From CAKAHY01 sp963522175 (GTDB lineage Bacteria; Bacillota; Clostridia; Lachnospirales; Lachnospiraceae): 64,000 nt of DNA. Under the pieces are notes generated by a model that did not search any database, was not told where the DNA came from, and saw nothing but the letters and a program-made list of their open reading frames with translations. This document shows, piece by piece, positions 27,637 through 36,143 of this stretch. The stretch lies in the NCBI GenBank assembly GCA_963522175.1, contig CAUQXC010000002.1, positions 124,001 to 188,000 on the forward strand. The letters run 5' to 3'. A program made the translations under genes and the position numbers. Every line of letters begins with the position of its first letter. Position 1 is the first letter of the stretch.

Positions 27637-27849
27637 ATTTTATTTTCCTTAATTTTAATTTATAACAAAGATTTCCGATAATAAAACAATACCATATATA
27701 CACGTAACACAATGAAACGGAAATTTTACGCAAGATAAAAATTCGCTCCATCAAATAATACATACATGATATATGGCACTTAATATTAAAACTATTTAAT
27801 TATATGACAGAAAACCCAAACAACTGTCGGTTCACGCGGTTTTTGCTCA

Positions 27850-28110
27850 TTAACTAAGTTTAGTATCTATATAAACTTTAAGAAGTTCCTCTAAAATTTC
27901 GTCTCTTTCCACCTTCATGATAAGACTTCTGGCACTGTTAAAGCTGGTAATATAAGTAGGATCCCCCGACATAATATAGCCGACTATCTGATTGACGGGA
28001 TCATATCCTTTTTGTTTCAGAGCATCATATACAAGCTCCAAAATCTCACTCACTTCTCTTCTGAATTCGGGAACTACTTTAAAAAATTGTGTATCGTTCT
28101 TGTTTCTCAT
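27850..28110 (-). CDS. ireB: IreB family regulatory protein (UPF0297)
   Basis: 86 residues with the highly conserved core VYDALKQKGYDPVNQIVGYIMSGDPTYITSFNSAR (a few positions apart) and RDEILEELLKVYI. In Enterococcus, IreB is a substrate of the Ser/Thr kinase IreK and influences cephalosporin resistance. The N-terminus MRNKNDTQFFKVV differs from the usual one, but two Thr/Ser-type positions remain. The gap to ruvX is about 210 bases and holds no gene that I can see. Confidence 0.93.
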   Translation of the reverse strand: MRNKNDTQFFKVVPEFRREVSEILELVYDALKQKGYDPVNQIVGYIMSGDPTYITSFNSARSLIMKVERDEILEELLKVYIDTKLS

Positions 28111-28144
28111 ATTATCACGTCCTCTTTATTTGCTAATTAATTTT

Positions 28145-28173
28145 ATAATATTTACAAAATAAAGGCAATACAA
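28145..28173 (-). promoter_or_regulatory. Promoter of the ireB gene cluster
   Basis: TTGTAT (28168-28173) and TATTAT (28145-28150) on the minus strand with a 17-base spacer, 34 bases before the ireB ATG. This could start the long housekeeping transcript. Confidence 0.6.
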
Positions 28174-28241
28174 TAAAATGACGATTTTTGTACTACATAT
28201 AGGGGATATTAAAGTCAGATTACACAATTACATAAAGAAGT

Positions 28242-28268
28242 ACCGCCGAAAACCTAAGCTTCGGCGGT
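28242..28268 (-). terminator. Terminator hairpin after the fucose operon
   Basis: Arms ACCGCCGAA and TTTCGGCGGT form a GC-rich hairpin 14 bases after the fucO stop. The minus-strand tail ACTTCTTTATGT is only partly T-rich, so termination may be moderate. Confidence 0.7.
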
Positions 28269-28281
28269 AAAAAATATCATT

Positions 28282-29427
28282 TTACAGTAAGAAAAGGTAG
28301 AGCTCTTTTATCTCTTCAAAGCTCGGTGTTCTGGGATTTCCCGGTGTACATGCATCTGCCATAGCCGATTCCGTAAGGAAATCAACATCTTCAAGTTTAA
28401 CTATTTCTTTAAGGTTTGCAGGGATTCCTACATCAACGGACAACTGCTTTACAGCATCTATAGCCGCCTTTCTATATTCATCCACACTCATGTTTTCAAC
28501 TCCTTTTACACCCATTGCTATAGCAACGTCTCTAAGCTTTTCACCCGTATACTCCGCATTGTATGCCATAACTGTAGGTAAAATGATAGCATTTGCAACT
28601 CCGTGAGGTGTGTTATAGACAGCTCCGAGTCCGTGTGCCATAGAGTGAACTATACCGAGTCCGCAGTTTGAAAAGCCCATTCCTGTGAGGTACTGAGCAA
28701 GAGCCATTCCTTCTCTTCCCTCTCTTGTATTTTCAACCGCTCCTCTTAAGTGCTTTGCAATAAGCTCTATTGATTTTAAGTTGAACATATCGGTCATAGT
28801 CCATGCCGCCTTTGTCGTATAACCCTCTATAGCATGTGTGAGAGCGTCCATACCTGTTGCCGCCGTAAGTCCCTTAGGCATACTTGACATCATTTCAGGG
28901 TCTACATAAGCCACTACAGGAATATCATGCGGGTCTACACAAACGAATTTTCTCTTCTTTTCGGTATCCGTTATAACATAGTTTATAGTTACCTCCGCCG
29001 CCGTACCTGCGGTAGTTGCAACGGCAAGAATAGGAACACACGGATTTTTTGTCGCCGACAATCCTTCAAGACTTCTTACATCTTCAAACTCCGGATTTGT
29101 AATTATTATTCCTATCGCCTTTGAGCAGTCCATAGAAGAACCTCCGCCTACAGCAATAATGTAATCGGCTCCCGCTTCCTTAAAAGCATCAACACCGCGC
29201 TTTACATTTTCTATTGTAGGGTTTGACTGTATATCCGAATAAAGCACATAAGGAAGTCCCGCCTCATCCAAAATATCCGTTACTTTCTTTGTAACATTGA
29301 ACTTTACAAGATCCGGATCTGAACAAAGCAATGCCTTTTTTAATCCTCTGGCTTTAACCTCCGTAACTATCTCTTTAACAGCCCCATATCCGTGATATGA
29401 TGTTTCATTTAAAATAATTCTTGCCAT
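28282..29427 (-). CDS. fucO: Lactaldehyde reductase (iron-dependent alcohol dehydrogenase, FucO-like)
   Basis: 381 residues of the group III iron-containing alcohol dehydrogenases. The NAD-binding motif is VGGGSSMDCSKA, and the iron ligands lie in ATGMDALTHAIEGY and GIVHSMAHGLGAVYNTPHG. It reduces L-lactaldehyde, produced by the aldolase, to 1,2-propanediol and regenerates NAD during anaerobic fucose fermentation. It is the last gene of the fucose operon and is followed by a hairpin. Confidence 0.93.
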   Translation of the reverse strand: MARIILNETSYHGYGAVKEIVTEVKARGLKKALLCSDPDLVKFNVTKKVTDILDEAGLPYVLYSDIQSNPTIENVKRGVDAFKEAGADYIIAVGGGSSMDCSKAIGIIITNPEFEDVRSLEGLSATKNPCVPILAVATTAGTAAEVTINYVITDTEKKRKFVCVDPHDIPVVAYVDPEMMSSMPKGLTAATGMDALTHAIEGYTTKAAWTMTDMFNLKSIELIAKHLRGAVENTREGREGMALAQYLTGMGFSNCGLGIVHSMAHGLGAVYNTPHGVANAIILPTVMAYNAEYTGEKLRDVAIAMGVKGVENMSVDEYRKAAIDAVKQLSVDVGIPANLKEIVKLEDVDFLTESAMADACTPGNPRTPSFEEIKELYLFLL

Positions 29428-29481
29428 TTTACTTTTCCTCTTTTCCTGAATTTTATTAGGTACTATGATGTATATATAATG

Positions 29482-29916
29482 TTAAATAACGCCTTTTTGA
29501 AGCATTATATTTGCGTACAAAGCTTTTTCCGAACTTGCTATTATTAAATAAGATTTCTTCGCTTCCTCATAGAAAGCAAATCTTTCTATATTGCCTATTG
29601 CATTTTTACCTCTGCTGTCATTCTTTTCCAATATTTCGGCAAATTCTTCCCATATAGGTGTTTCCACCGTATCTCCCGGAACCTTTTCCATTAAAGAAAC
29701 CGGCTTTTCTACATAAGTATCCAAAGGGAATACTTGCAAAACCGCTTCAAGTATCTCAGGAACTCCGTGTCCGTCCATACGTATAACCTTACAGTTTTTT
29801 CCCATAGACTCCGCCGGGAAATTTCCGTCTGAAATAACCAATCTGTCCGAATGTCCCATCTCACAAAGTGCTTTAAGTAAATCGGGGGACAATATCGGGG
29901 GTATACCTTTTAACAT
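29482..29916 (-). CDS. fucU: L-fucose mutarotase (FucU/RbsD family)
   Basis: 144 residues of the RbsD/FucU family: LKGIPPILSPDLLKALCEMGHSD with the catalytic His, LVISDGNFPAES, and a C-terminal FAFYEEAKKSYLIIASSEKALYANIMLQKG. It speeds interconversion of the fucose anomers so the isomerase receives its preferred form. It lies in the fucose operon between the sugar-binding protein and fucO. Confidence 0.93.
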   Translation of the reverse strand: MLKGIPPILSPDLLKALCEMGHSDRLVISDGNFPAESMGKNCKVIRMDGHGVPEILEAVLQVFPLDTYVEKPVSLMEKVPGDTVETPIWEEFAEILEKNDSRGKNAIGNIERFAFYEEAKKSYLIIASSEKALYANIMLQKGVI

Positions 29917-29965
29917 AAATACTCCTTTTAAATGTTATTTTTTTAACTATATAGTTTTTAAATAT

Positions 29966-29989
29966 GCTTTCCGCCAAAAGACGGAAAGC
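29966..29989 (-). other. Intra-operon hairpin after the sugar-binding protein gene
   Basis: Arms GCTTTCCG and CGGAAAGC close a loop between the binding-protein stop (29999) and fucU. No T run follows on the minus strand, so it is more likely a 3' mRNA stabiliser that allows more binding protein than downstream enzymes, a common arrangement for ABC operons. Confidence 0.6.
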
Positions 29990-29998
29990 GTAATTTTT

Positions 29999-31126
29999 TT
30001 ATTCGTATAAGCAAGGCTTAATTTCAGGGTCTTCCATGTTATCGGCATTGTACCATTTTGCACCTGTATCAACGTCTTTAACTTCCTTACCGTTAGCTGC
30101 CTCATAAGCAAGCTTAACCGCATTGTAACCTATAGAAACAGGATCCTGTGTAACAGCGCCCGCAAATCTCTTATCCTTGATAGCATCAAGCAATTTCTTA
30201 CCTGCGTCAAAGCCTACTGCCACTACTTTTCCTTCACCTATAACATCAAGTCCTTCATTTGCTGTAATGATTGCATTTGCCGCAAACTCGTTTGAACCGT
30301 AAATAGCAATCAAATCGCTCTTATTTAAGATTGCTGAAGCAACAGCAGCCGCATCCGCATCCTGAACGTTAGCAGGGATTCCCACTTCGATAACAACAGG
30401 TGCTCCGGACTTCTCCTTCTTCAAGCTGTCATGACCTTCAACACTTACCTTATCTTCGCCTACCAATTTTACCATTTCGTCAACAAAGCCTTTTGTTCTC
30501 TCAACTATAGACTGTGAGTTTGACTCCTGTGCAACAACACCGATACGAACTGTTGAGCTTGCTCCCGAAATCTTGTCCTTTATAAGCTCATAGGTCTTAT
30601 CTGCGGCAAGTTTTCCCGCTTCGCTGTTGTTTGTAGCCGCATTTGCCTTAACCGCTCCTTCAGGTGCGTCAGGAACTCCCGAGTCAAAACCTATTATAGG
30701 TATACCTGCATCCTGAGCTGTCTGGATAGCCGATAATGAAGCCTTTGTGTCAAGAGCTGCCAATGCAATCGCTGCCGGCTTTTTAGCTATTGCCGCATTG
30801 AGATACTCAACCTGCTGTGCTATAGCACTTTCGTTGTCAGGTCCCTGGAAAGAAATCTCTACTCCGAACTCATCAGCAGCCTTCTTTGAACCTTGCTCAA
30901 CAGCTTTCCAGAACTGATGCTGGAAGCCCTTAGCAATAACGTCAATGTGGAGCTTCTCGCCCGATGCCGCTTCTTTACTTGTCTCTCCACCTTCTGCAGC
31001 GCTCGTTTCAGCTGCTGCACCTGCATCTGCCGCTTTGGTAGTCTCACTTGTAGATGATGAACATCCAACCAGTGCTGTAAGTGCGAGTGCACTTGCCAAA
31101 ACCACACTTAAAACTCTCTTTTTCAT
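29999..31126 (-). CDS. Sugar ABC transporter substrate-binding lipoprotein (RbsB family)
   Basis: 375 residues. Lipoprotein signal ends LVGCSSS. A Thr/Ala/Glu-rich linker of about 35 residues follows, then a type I periplasmic binding fold (VIAKGFQHQFWKAVEQGSKKAADEFG, YLNAAIAKKPAAIALAAL, IIGFDSGV, AIYGSNEFAANAII, VVAVGFDAGKKLLDAI). It should bind L-fucose or a fucosylated sugar outside the cell. Fucose is inferred from the operon. AGGAGG precedes the ATG. Confidence 0.92.
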   Translation of the reverse strand: MKKRVLSVVLASALALTALVGCSSSTSETTKAADAGAAAETSAAEGGETSKEAASGEKLHIDVIAKGFQHQFWKAVEQGSKKAADEFGVEISFQGPDNESAIAQQVEYLNAAIAKKPAAIALAALDTKASLSAIQTAQDAGIPIIGFDSGVPDAPEGAVKANAATNNSEAGKLAADKTYELIKDKISGASSTVRIGVVAQESNSQSIVERTKGFVDEMVKLVGEDKVSVEGHDSLKKEKSGAPVVIEVGIPANVQDADAAAVASAILNKSDLIAIYGSNEFAANAIITANEGLDVIGEGKVVAVGFDAGKKLLDAIKDKRFAGAVTQDPVSIGYNAVKLAYEAANGKEVKDVDTGAKWYNADNMEDPEIKPCLYE

Positions 31127-31172
31127 ATAATAATATCCTCCTTATTTTTACACCTCTAAGGGCGCTAGATTC

Positions 31173-32153
31173 TTAGTTGTTTCTCTTTCTGTTAAGAATA
31201 TCCATGTACACCGCAAATACCAAGATGATACCTGTAATGAACAACTGATAATGTGATTGTACTCCTATGTACGGGAAGCCTATTTTAAGCACTGTCATGA
31301 TAAACACACCTATTATGGTTCCCACTATGGAGCCTACGCCTCCCGAAAGTGATGTACCTCCTATAACAACTCCGGCTATCGCATCAAGCTCGAAACCGCC
31401 TCCCGTATTAGGCTGAGCCGTAGTAAACACGGCTACATATGCAATACCCGCAAGTGCTGCAAAAAATCCTGAAAATACATAGGCAAGAGTCTCGTACTTA
31501 GCTACATTTATACCTGAAAGTCTGGTAGCTTCTTTATTTGAACCTATAGACAGTATATATCTTCCCACTCTTGTTTTATTGAGAACTACAGCCATTATAA
31601 CAACCGTAATTGCCAAAAGTACAAATCCCGAAGGGAAGTTTTTCGGTAAACCGGAACCGTCCTTTGTAATCATAAAAAACTCTCTGAACCACGCACCTGC
31701 CTGATCTCCCTGAGGGAAAGAGATTGTTTTTGTATTCGATACTATAGATCCCAAACCTCTGCTCATCATCATGGTACCGAGGGTTGCGATAAACGCCGGC
31801 AAACCGAGCTTTGAAACCATAAGTCCGTTTAAAAGTCCGAATATTGTTCCTACCGCCAAAGTAACCAAAATAACAAGTATCATAGGCAATCCCTTTTCCA
31901 TAAGGGTACCTCCTACCAAAGCGGAGCAAACCGCAACCGTACCTATGGAAAGGTCAATTCCGCCCGTAGCTATAACAAAGGTTATTCCTATAGCCATAAA
32001 AGCTATATAATATGCGGACTTTGCTATATTTGTAAATGTTGTGGCTTGCAAAAATGATGCAGGTGTTATTGCCGCAAATACAATACATATAAGCAGCAAA
32101 GCGCAAAACACAACTGTTTGTTGTTTTGAAAATATCTTTTTTAAATTATCCAT
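31173..32153 (-). CDS. Sugar ABC transporter permease (RbsC family)
   Basis: 326 residues starting at the ATG at 32153, which follows AGGAG about ten bases upstream. The longer in-frame start lies inside the ATPase gene. About nine to ten hydrophobic segments, with family motifs GGIDLSIGTVAVCSALVGG, GLPAFIATLGTMMMSRGLG, GSNKEATRLSGI and AGVVIGGTSLSGGVGSI. It forms the membrane channel of the proposed fucose importer. Confidence 0.93.
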   Translation of the reverse strand: MDNLKKIFSKQQTVVFCALLLICIVFAAITPASFLQATTFTNIAKSAYYIAFMAIGITFVIATGGIDLSIGTVAVCSALVGGTLMEKGLPMILVILVTLAVGTIFGLLNGLMVSKLGLPAFIATLGTMMMSRGLGSIVSNTKTISFPQGDQAGAWFREFFMITKDGSGLPKNFPSGFVLLAITVVIMAVVLNKTRVGRYILSIGSNKEATRLSGINVAKYETLAYVFSGFFAALAGIAYVAVFTTAQPNTGGGFELDAIAGVVIGGTSLSGGVGSIVGTIIGVFIMTVLKIGFPYIGVQSHYQLFITGIILVFAVYMDILNRKRNN

Positions 32154-32166
32154 GTTTATATGTCTC

Positions 32167-33657
32167 CTAACGATTTGTTGCAGATTGCATAATCGCTTCC
32201 TGATTGGCTTCCGATATGTCGAGTACTCCCGTAACTCTTCCTTCACACATTACGATTACTCTGTCGGACATACGAAGCACTTCCGGAAGCTCCGAAGAAA
32301 TCATTATTATAGATTTCCCCTGCTTTACAAGCTCTTCCATAAGTGCATAAATTTCACTCTTTGCACCTATATCTATACCCCTTGTAGGTTCGTCAAATAT
32401 AAGAATGTCACTGTCTCTTACAAGCCACTTGGCTATAACCACCTTTTGCTGATTTCCGCCCGAAAGCTTTTTAACAAGCTGTCTCGTGTTAGGTGTTTTT
32501 GTTTTGAGCTCCTTTACATACTTATCGGATATCTGCTCCGATTTTTTCTTATCTATGAAAATACCGCTCATAAACTTTTCAAGGCTTGATATTACAGTAT
32601 TTTCGTCAACCGACTTATCAACGATAAGTCCGAACCTTTTTCTGTCCTCCGACAGGTAACCTATGCCTGCCTTAACCGCATCCTTAGGAGTTTTAATATT
32701 CACTTCCTTGCCGTTTACATATATCTTTCCCGAATCAAGCTTATCGGCTCCGAATATAAGTCTGGCAACCTCCGTTCTTCCCGCTCCCATAAGTCCGGAA
32801 AAACCGAGAATTTCTCCCTTTTTAAGTTCAAAGCTTACATCCCTTACATGCTTACCTCTGTTCAAGTTTTCACACTTAAGAACAACAGGCGCATCAGCCG
32901 CTACATTTGAATGAGTTTTAGGGTCGCTGAATATGGCTCTTCCTACCATAAGTTTAATTATATCGGCTTTTGTACACTCCTTGGTGATAAGAGTTCCTAC
33001 ATATTCACCGTCTCTCATTACGGTTACTCTGTCCGAAATAACATTGATTTCATCCATTCTGTGTGAAATATAAACTATGCCCGTTCCCTTATCTCTCAAA
33101 TCGTTAATAACCTTAAAAAGCTCCTCTATCTCCGAGTCCGTAAGCGCCGCCGTAGGCTCGTCGAATATTATAACCTTTGAGTCGGTAGAAATAGCCTTGG
33201 CTATCTCCACCATCTGCTGCTTTCCTACAGTAAGATTTCCTATCTTTTCTGTCGGATCTATAGTAATATTCAAAAGTTTAAAAAGCTTTTTTGCTTCCTC
33301 GTTCATCTTGTTGTCATCGATAAACAAACCTTTTCTGAATTCTTTTCCTATAAAGAGATTCTGTGCGACGGTTAAATCATTCATCATGTTAAGCTCCTGA
33401 TGAACTATCGCGATTCCTGCCGCTTCCGATTCGGATGTTCCCTTGTATTCCACTTCCTTACCGAAGTAAGTGACAGTTCCTGCATCTTTCGTATAGATAC
33501 CGGTTAATATCTTCATAAGTGTGGATTTTCCGGCTCCGTTTTCGCCCATAAGAGCAACAACTTCACCCGATTTCAACTCAAGCTCCGCATTCTTAAGCGC
33601 AACAACACCGGAGAAAGACTTTTCAATACCTTTCATACTTAGTATTACATCACCCAT
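32167..33657 (-). CDS. Sugar ABC transporter ATPase, double domain (RbsA family)
   Basis: 496 residues with two ABC domains. The first has GENGAGKST, VGKQQMVEIAKA and IIFDEPTAAL. The second has the degenerate Walker A GLMGAGRTE, then LSGGNQQKVVIAKWL and LIFDEPTRGID, as is normal for RbsA/MglA/XylG proteins. It powers the RbsBC-type importer. It starts 13 bases after fucA. Confidence 0.94.
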   Translation of the reverse strand: MGDVILSMKGIEKSFSGVVALKNAELELKSGEVVALMGENGAGKSTLMKILTGIYTKDAGTVTYFGKEVEYKGTSESEAAGIAIVHQELNMMNDLTVAQNLFIGKEFRKGLFIDDNKMNEEAKKLFKLLNITIDPTEKIGNLTVGKQQMVEIAKAISTDSKVIIFDEPTAALTDSEIEELFKVINDLRDKGTGIVYISHRMDEINVISDRVTVMRDGEYVGTLITKECTKADIIKLMVGRAIFSDPKTHSNVAADAPVVLKCENLNRGKHVRDVSFELKKGEILGFSGLMGAGRTEVARLIFGADKLDSGKIYVNGKEVNIKTPKDAVKAGIGYLSEDRKRFGLIVDKSVDENTVISSLEKFMSGIFIDKKKSEQISDKYVKELKTKTPNTRQLVKKLSGGNQQKVVIAKWLVRDSDILIFDEPTRGIDIGAKSEIYALMEELVKQGKSIIMISSELPEVLRMSDRVIVMCEGRVTGVLDISEANQEAIMQSATNR

Positions 33658-33670
33658 ATATAAACTCCTC

Positions 33671-34330
33671 TTAGGATTCTCTTATACTTTTCTTCTGACC
33701 GTAGGTTTTGAACTTCTCCGCCATCAATGTCATTTCCTCAGGAGGTAAAATCACAGGATTACCTATGCTTCTTGCCTTCGTGTAGATTTCCGAACAGTAC
33801 TCAATTTCCTCTATTATATTAAAAGCATTTAACAAATCATTAGCCCCCGTTAATATTCCGTGGTTTGCCAAAATTACAGCCTTTCTGTCCTCCATAGCCT
33901 TTGAAGCATTGACAGCAAGCTCATGCGATCCGTAGGTTGCATACTCAGCACATCTTACCGTAGGTCCCGCCACAGCTATCATATAGTGTGTCGCCGGCAG
34001 GTCTTCACGAAGGCAAGCCAAAACCGTTGCATACATGGTATGTGCATGTATCACCGCATCTATATCTGTTCTTGTTCTGTAAGGCATAAGATGCATTTCC
34101 CACTCCGAAGAAGGCGTTCTGTTGCCTTCTACGGTTTTACCTTCTAAATCTATAATTACGATGTCCTCGGGTCTGATTTCAAAAAAGTCTATGCCTGAAG
34201 GTGTTATGGCAACATTTCCCGTACTTCTGTCAAATATGCTCAAATTTCCTCCGGTACCCTTTGTAAGTCCCGCTTCAACAAGCTTTTTCCCATATTTAAT
34301 GAGTTCCAGCCTCTCTTTTTCCATTAACAT
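33671..34330 (-). CDS. fucA: L-fuculose-phosphate aldolase (class II)
   Basis: 219 residues, the standard length. Zinc-dependent class II aldolase/adducin fold: LTKGTGGNLSIFDR, ITPSGIDFFEI, SSEWEMHLMPYRTR with the catalytic Glu, VIHAHTMYATVLA and ILANHGILTGA carrying zinc-binding histidines. It splits L-fuculose-1-phosphate to dihydroxyacetone phosphate and L-lactaldehyde. GGGGGA lies upstream of the ATG. Confidence 0.93.
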   Translation of the reverse strand: MLMEKERLELIKYGKKLVEAGLTKGTGGNLSIFDRSTGNVAITPSGIDFFEIRPEDIVIIDLEGKTVEGNRTPSSEWEMHLMPYRTRTDIDAVIHAHTMYATVLACLREDLPATHYMIAVAGPTVRCAEYATYGSHELAVNASKAMEDRKAVILANHGILTGANDLLNAFNIIEEIEYCSEIYTKARSIGNPVILPPEEMTLMAEKFKTYGQKKSIRES

Positions 34331-34347
34331 AGTATAATATCCCCCGA

Positions 34348-36129
34348 TTATTTATATAACGGACCGTAGTAAGCACATGCTCTGAAGTCCTGACCTTCCA
34401 AATCCGATGTTCCGAAACCGTTAAATGAATGAGGTCTGTAAATTCTTTCTCTTTCAACATTGTGTAAAGCAACAGGGATACGAAGCATAGAAGCCAAGGT
34501 TATAAGCTTGTCTCCGCAATGTCCGTATACGGAAGCGCCGTGATTTGCCCCCCATTTTGCCATTACATTGTATACACTATCTGCAGAATCGGCATTAAGC
34601 TTAGGTGCAAACCATGTTGTAGGCCATGTCTTTGATGTTCTCTCATCTAAAACTTTATGAACCTCAGGGTCAAGAACACAGGTATAGCCTTCAATTATCT
34701 GAAGCGTAGGGCCTACTCCTTCAACGATATTTGTTCTTATCATTGTTATAGGCATTTCAGCCTCCGTTTTAAAGTGTGATGAGAAACCGCCGCCTCTGAA
34801 ATACTCATAATCCGCTCTGCACCAGTCTGTTGCCGCAAGACAAGCCTCAACATCCGCATCGCTTAAGTTCCACCATTCCTTCATGCAGCCTTCGCCTTTT
34901 TCATTCTTTGCCGCTGCCGTTCCGTCAAGACAGGAAGCTCCGGAGTTTATAAGGTGAATTATTCCGTTTGCCGCATGTCCTGTAAGCTTCTTACCCGTAA
35001 CTCTTTCAACAGCCTCAGGTGACCAGTATGTACGAACATCCGAGAAAATAGGTGCCGTATTGCTTATAAGCAGACCGAGCAACATAGATACTCCGTTTAA
35101 GGTATCATTTTCCGTAGCGAAAGGAATAGGTGCTCTCTTTCCGTTCCAGTCAAAGCTTGAAGCTAAAATTGCCTCTGTAAAGTCCGCGTTAGGGAGCCAG
35201 TCCGTCCACATTCTCTGTCCCTGGAAGCCGCCGCTAAGACCGCAACGACCGAGCGCTTCTTCGTGCCAGCCCATCTCCCCGAGCTTAGGATTTCCGTTTA
35301 AAATATCTTTAACTACCAAGGCATGCTTAACGCAGAACTCCCACTGCTCATCATCCTTAATAAATCTTGATTTTGTTATAACATCAGGGAAGTTCTTACC
35401 GAGATTTATATCTTCGCCTTCTTTGCAGTATTTCTTAACCCATGCAAGAGCTTTCTCATATTCTTCGTGGTCATATATACCCAAATTGATTCTTCTGAGT
35501 ATCTCCGTCATATCAACCCATTCGGTTCTCATTCCGAGGTACTTCTGAAGGAAGTCCACATTTACATAAGAGCCTGCGATTCCCATAGAAACCGAACCCA
35601 AGTTTACATAAGATTTGTTTCTCATGGTTCCAACGGCTACGGCACCTCTTGCGAAATCGAGAATCTTCTTTGCAACATCTTCAGGTATGCTTTCATCATC
35701 CTTATCCTGAACCTCATGTCCGTAGATGGAGAATGCAGGAAGTCCTCTTTGTGCGTATGCCGCCATAACAGCCGCAAGATAAACGGCTCCCGGTCTCTCC
35801 GTTCCGTTAAATCCCCATACAGCCTTTATTGTGTTAGGATTAAGATCCATGGTTTCCGTTCCGTAGCACCAGCAAGGTGTAACCGTAAGAGTACCTATAA
35901 CGTTCTCATTCGCAAAATACTCTTCGCAAATGCTTGCCTCAGCGCCTCCGCCTATTGTAGTCGGAGAAATAACACACTGAACGGGAGTTCCGTCCAAATA
36001 TCTTAAATTGCTTTCTATAAGCTCCTTAGCTTTCTTTGCCATTCCCATTGTTTGAGCTTCAAGAGATTCTCTTACACCGCCCCAGCGTCCGTCTATTGTA
36101 GGTCTGATACCTATTCTTGGATACATCAT
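34348..36129 (-). CDS. fucI: L-fucose isomerase
   Basis: 593 residues, matching the family length. Diagnostic blocks: PRIGIRPTIDGRWGGVRESLE split by short steps, TVTPCWCYGTETMDLNP, WGFNGTERPGAVYLAA, SIYGHEVQD and MRNKSYVNLGSVSMGIAGS. Metal ligands of the E. coli enzyme (Glu, Asp, His) should lie in FATENDTLNG and GANHGASVYGHCGD. It converts L-fucose to L-fuculose in the cytoplasm. It is the second gene of the operon. Confidence 0.96.
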   Translation of the reverse strand: MMYPRIGIRPTIDGRWGGVRESLEAQTMGMAKKAKELIESNLRYLDGTPVQCVISPTTIGGGAEASICEEYFANENVIGTLTVTPCWCYGTETMDLNPNTIKAVWGFNGTERPGAVYLAAVMAAYAQRGLPAFSIYGHEVQDKDDESIPEDVAKKILDFARGAVAVGTMRNKSYVNLGSVSMGIAGSYVNVDFLQKYLGMRTEWVDMTEILRRINLGIYDHEEYEKALAWVKKYCKEGEDINLGKNFPDVITKSRFIKDDEQWEFCVKHALVVKDILNGNPKLGEMGWHEEALGRCGLSGGFQGQRMWTDWLPNADFTEAILASSFDWNGKRAPIPFATENDTLNGVSMLLGLLISNTAPIFSDVRTYWSPEAVERVTGKKLTGHAANGIIHLINSGASCLDGTAAAKNEKGEGCMKEWWNLSDADVEACLAATDWCRADYEYFRGGGFSSHFKTEAEMPITMIRTNIVEGVGPTLQIIEGYTCVLDPEVHKVLDERTSKTWPTTWFAPKLNADSADSVYNVMAKWGANHGASVYGHCGDKLITLASMLRIPVALHNVERERIYRPHSFNGFGTSDLEGQDFRACAYYGPLYK

Positions 36130-36143
36130 TAATTATTACCTCC

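Noticed and set aside
27637..27849. Possible RNA gene or terminator between ruvX and ireB
   Set aside because: Only a weak AAAACC/GGTTTT pairing and no conserved structure or frame.
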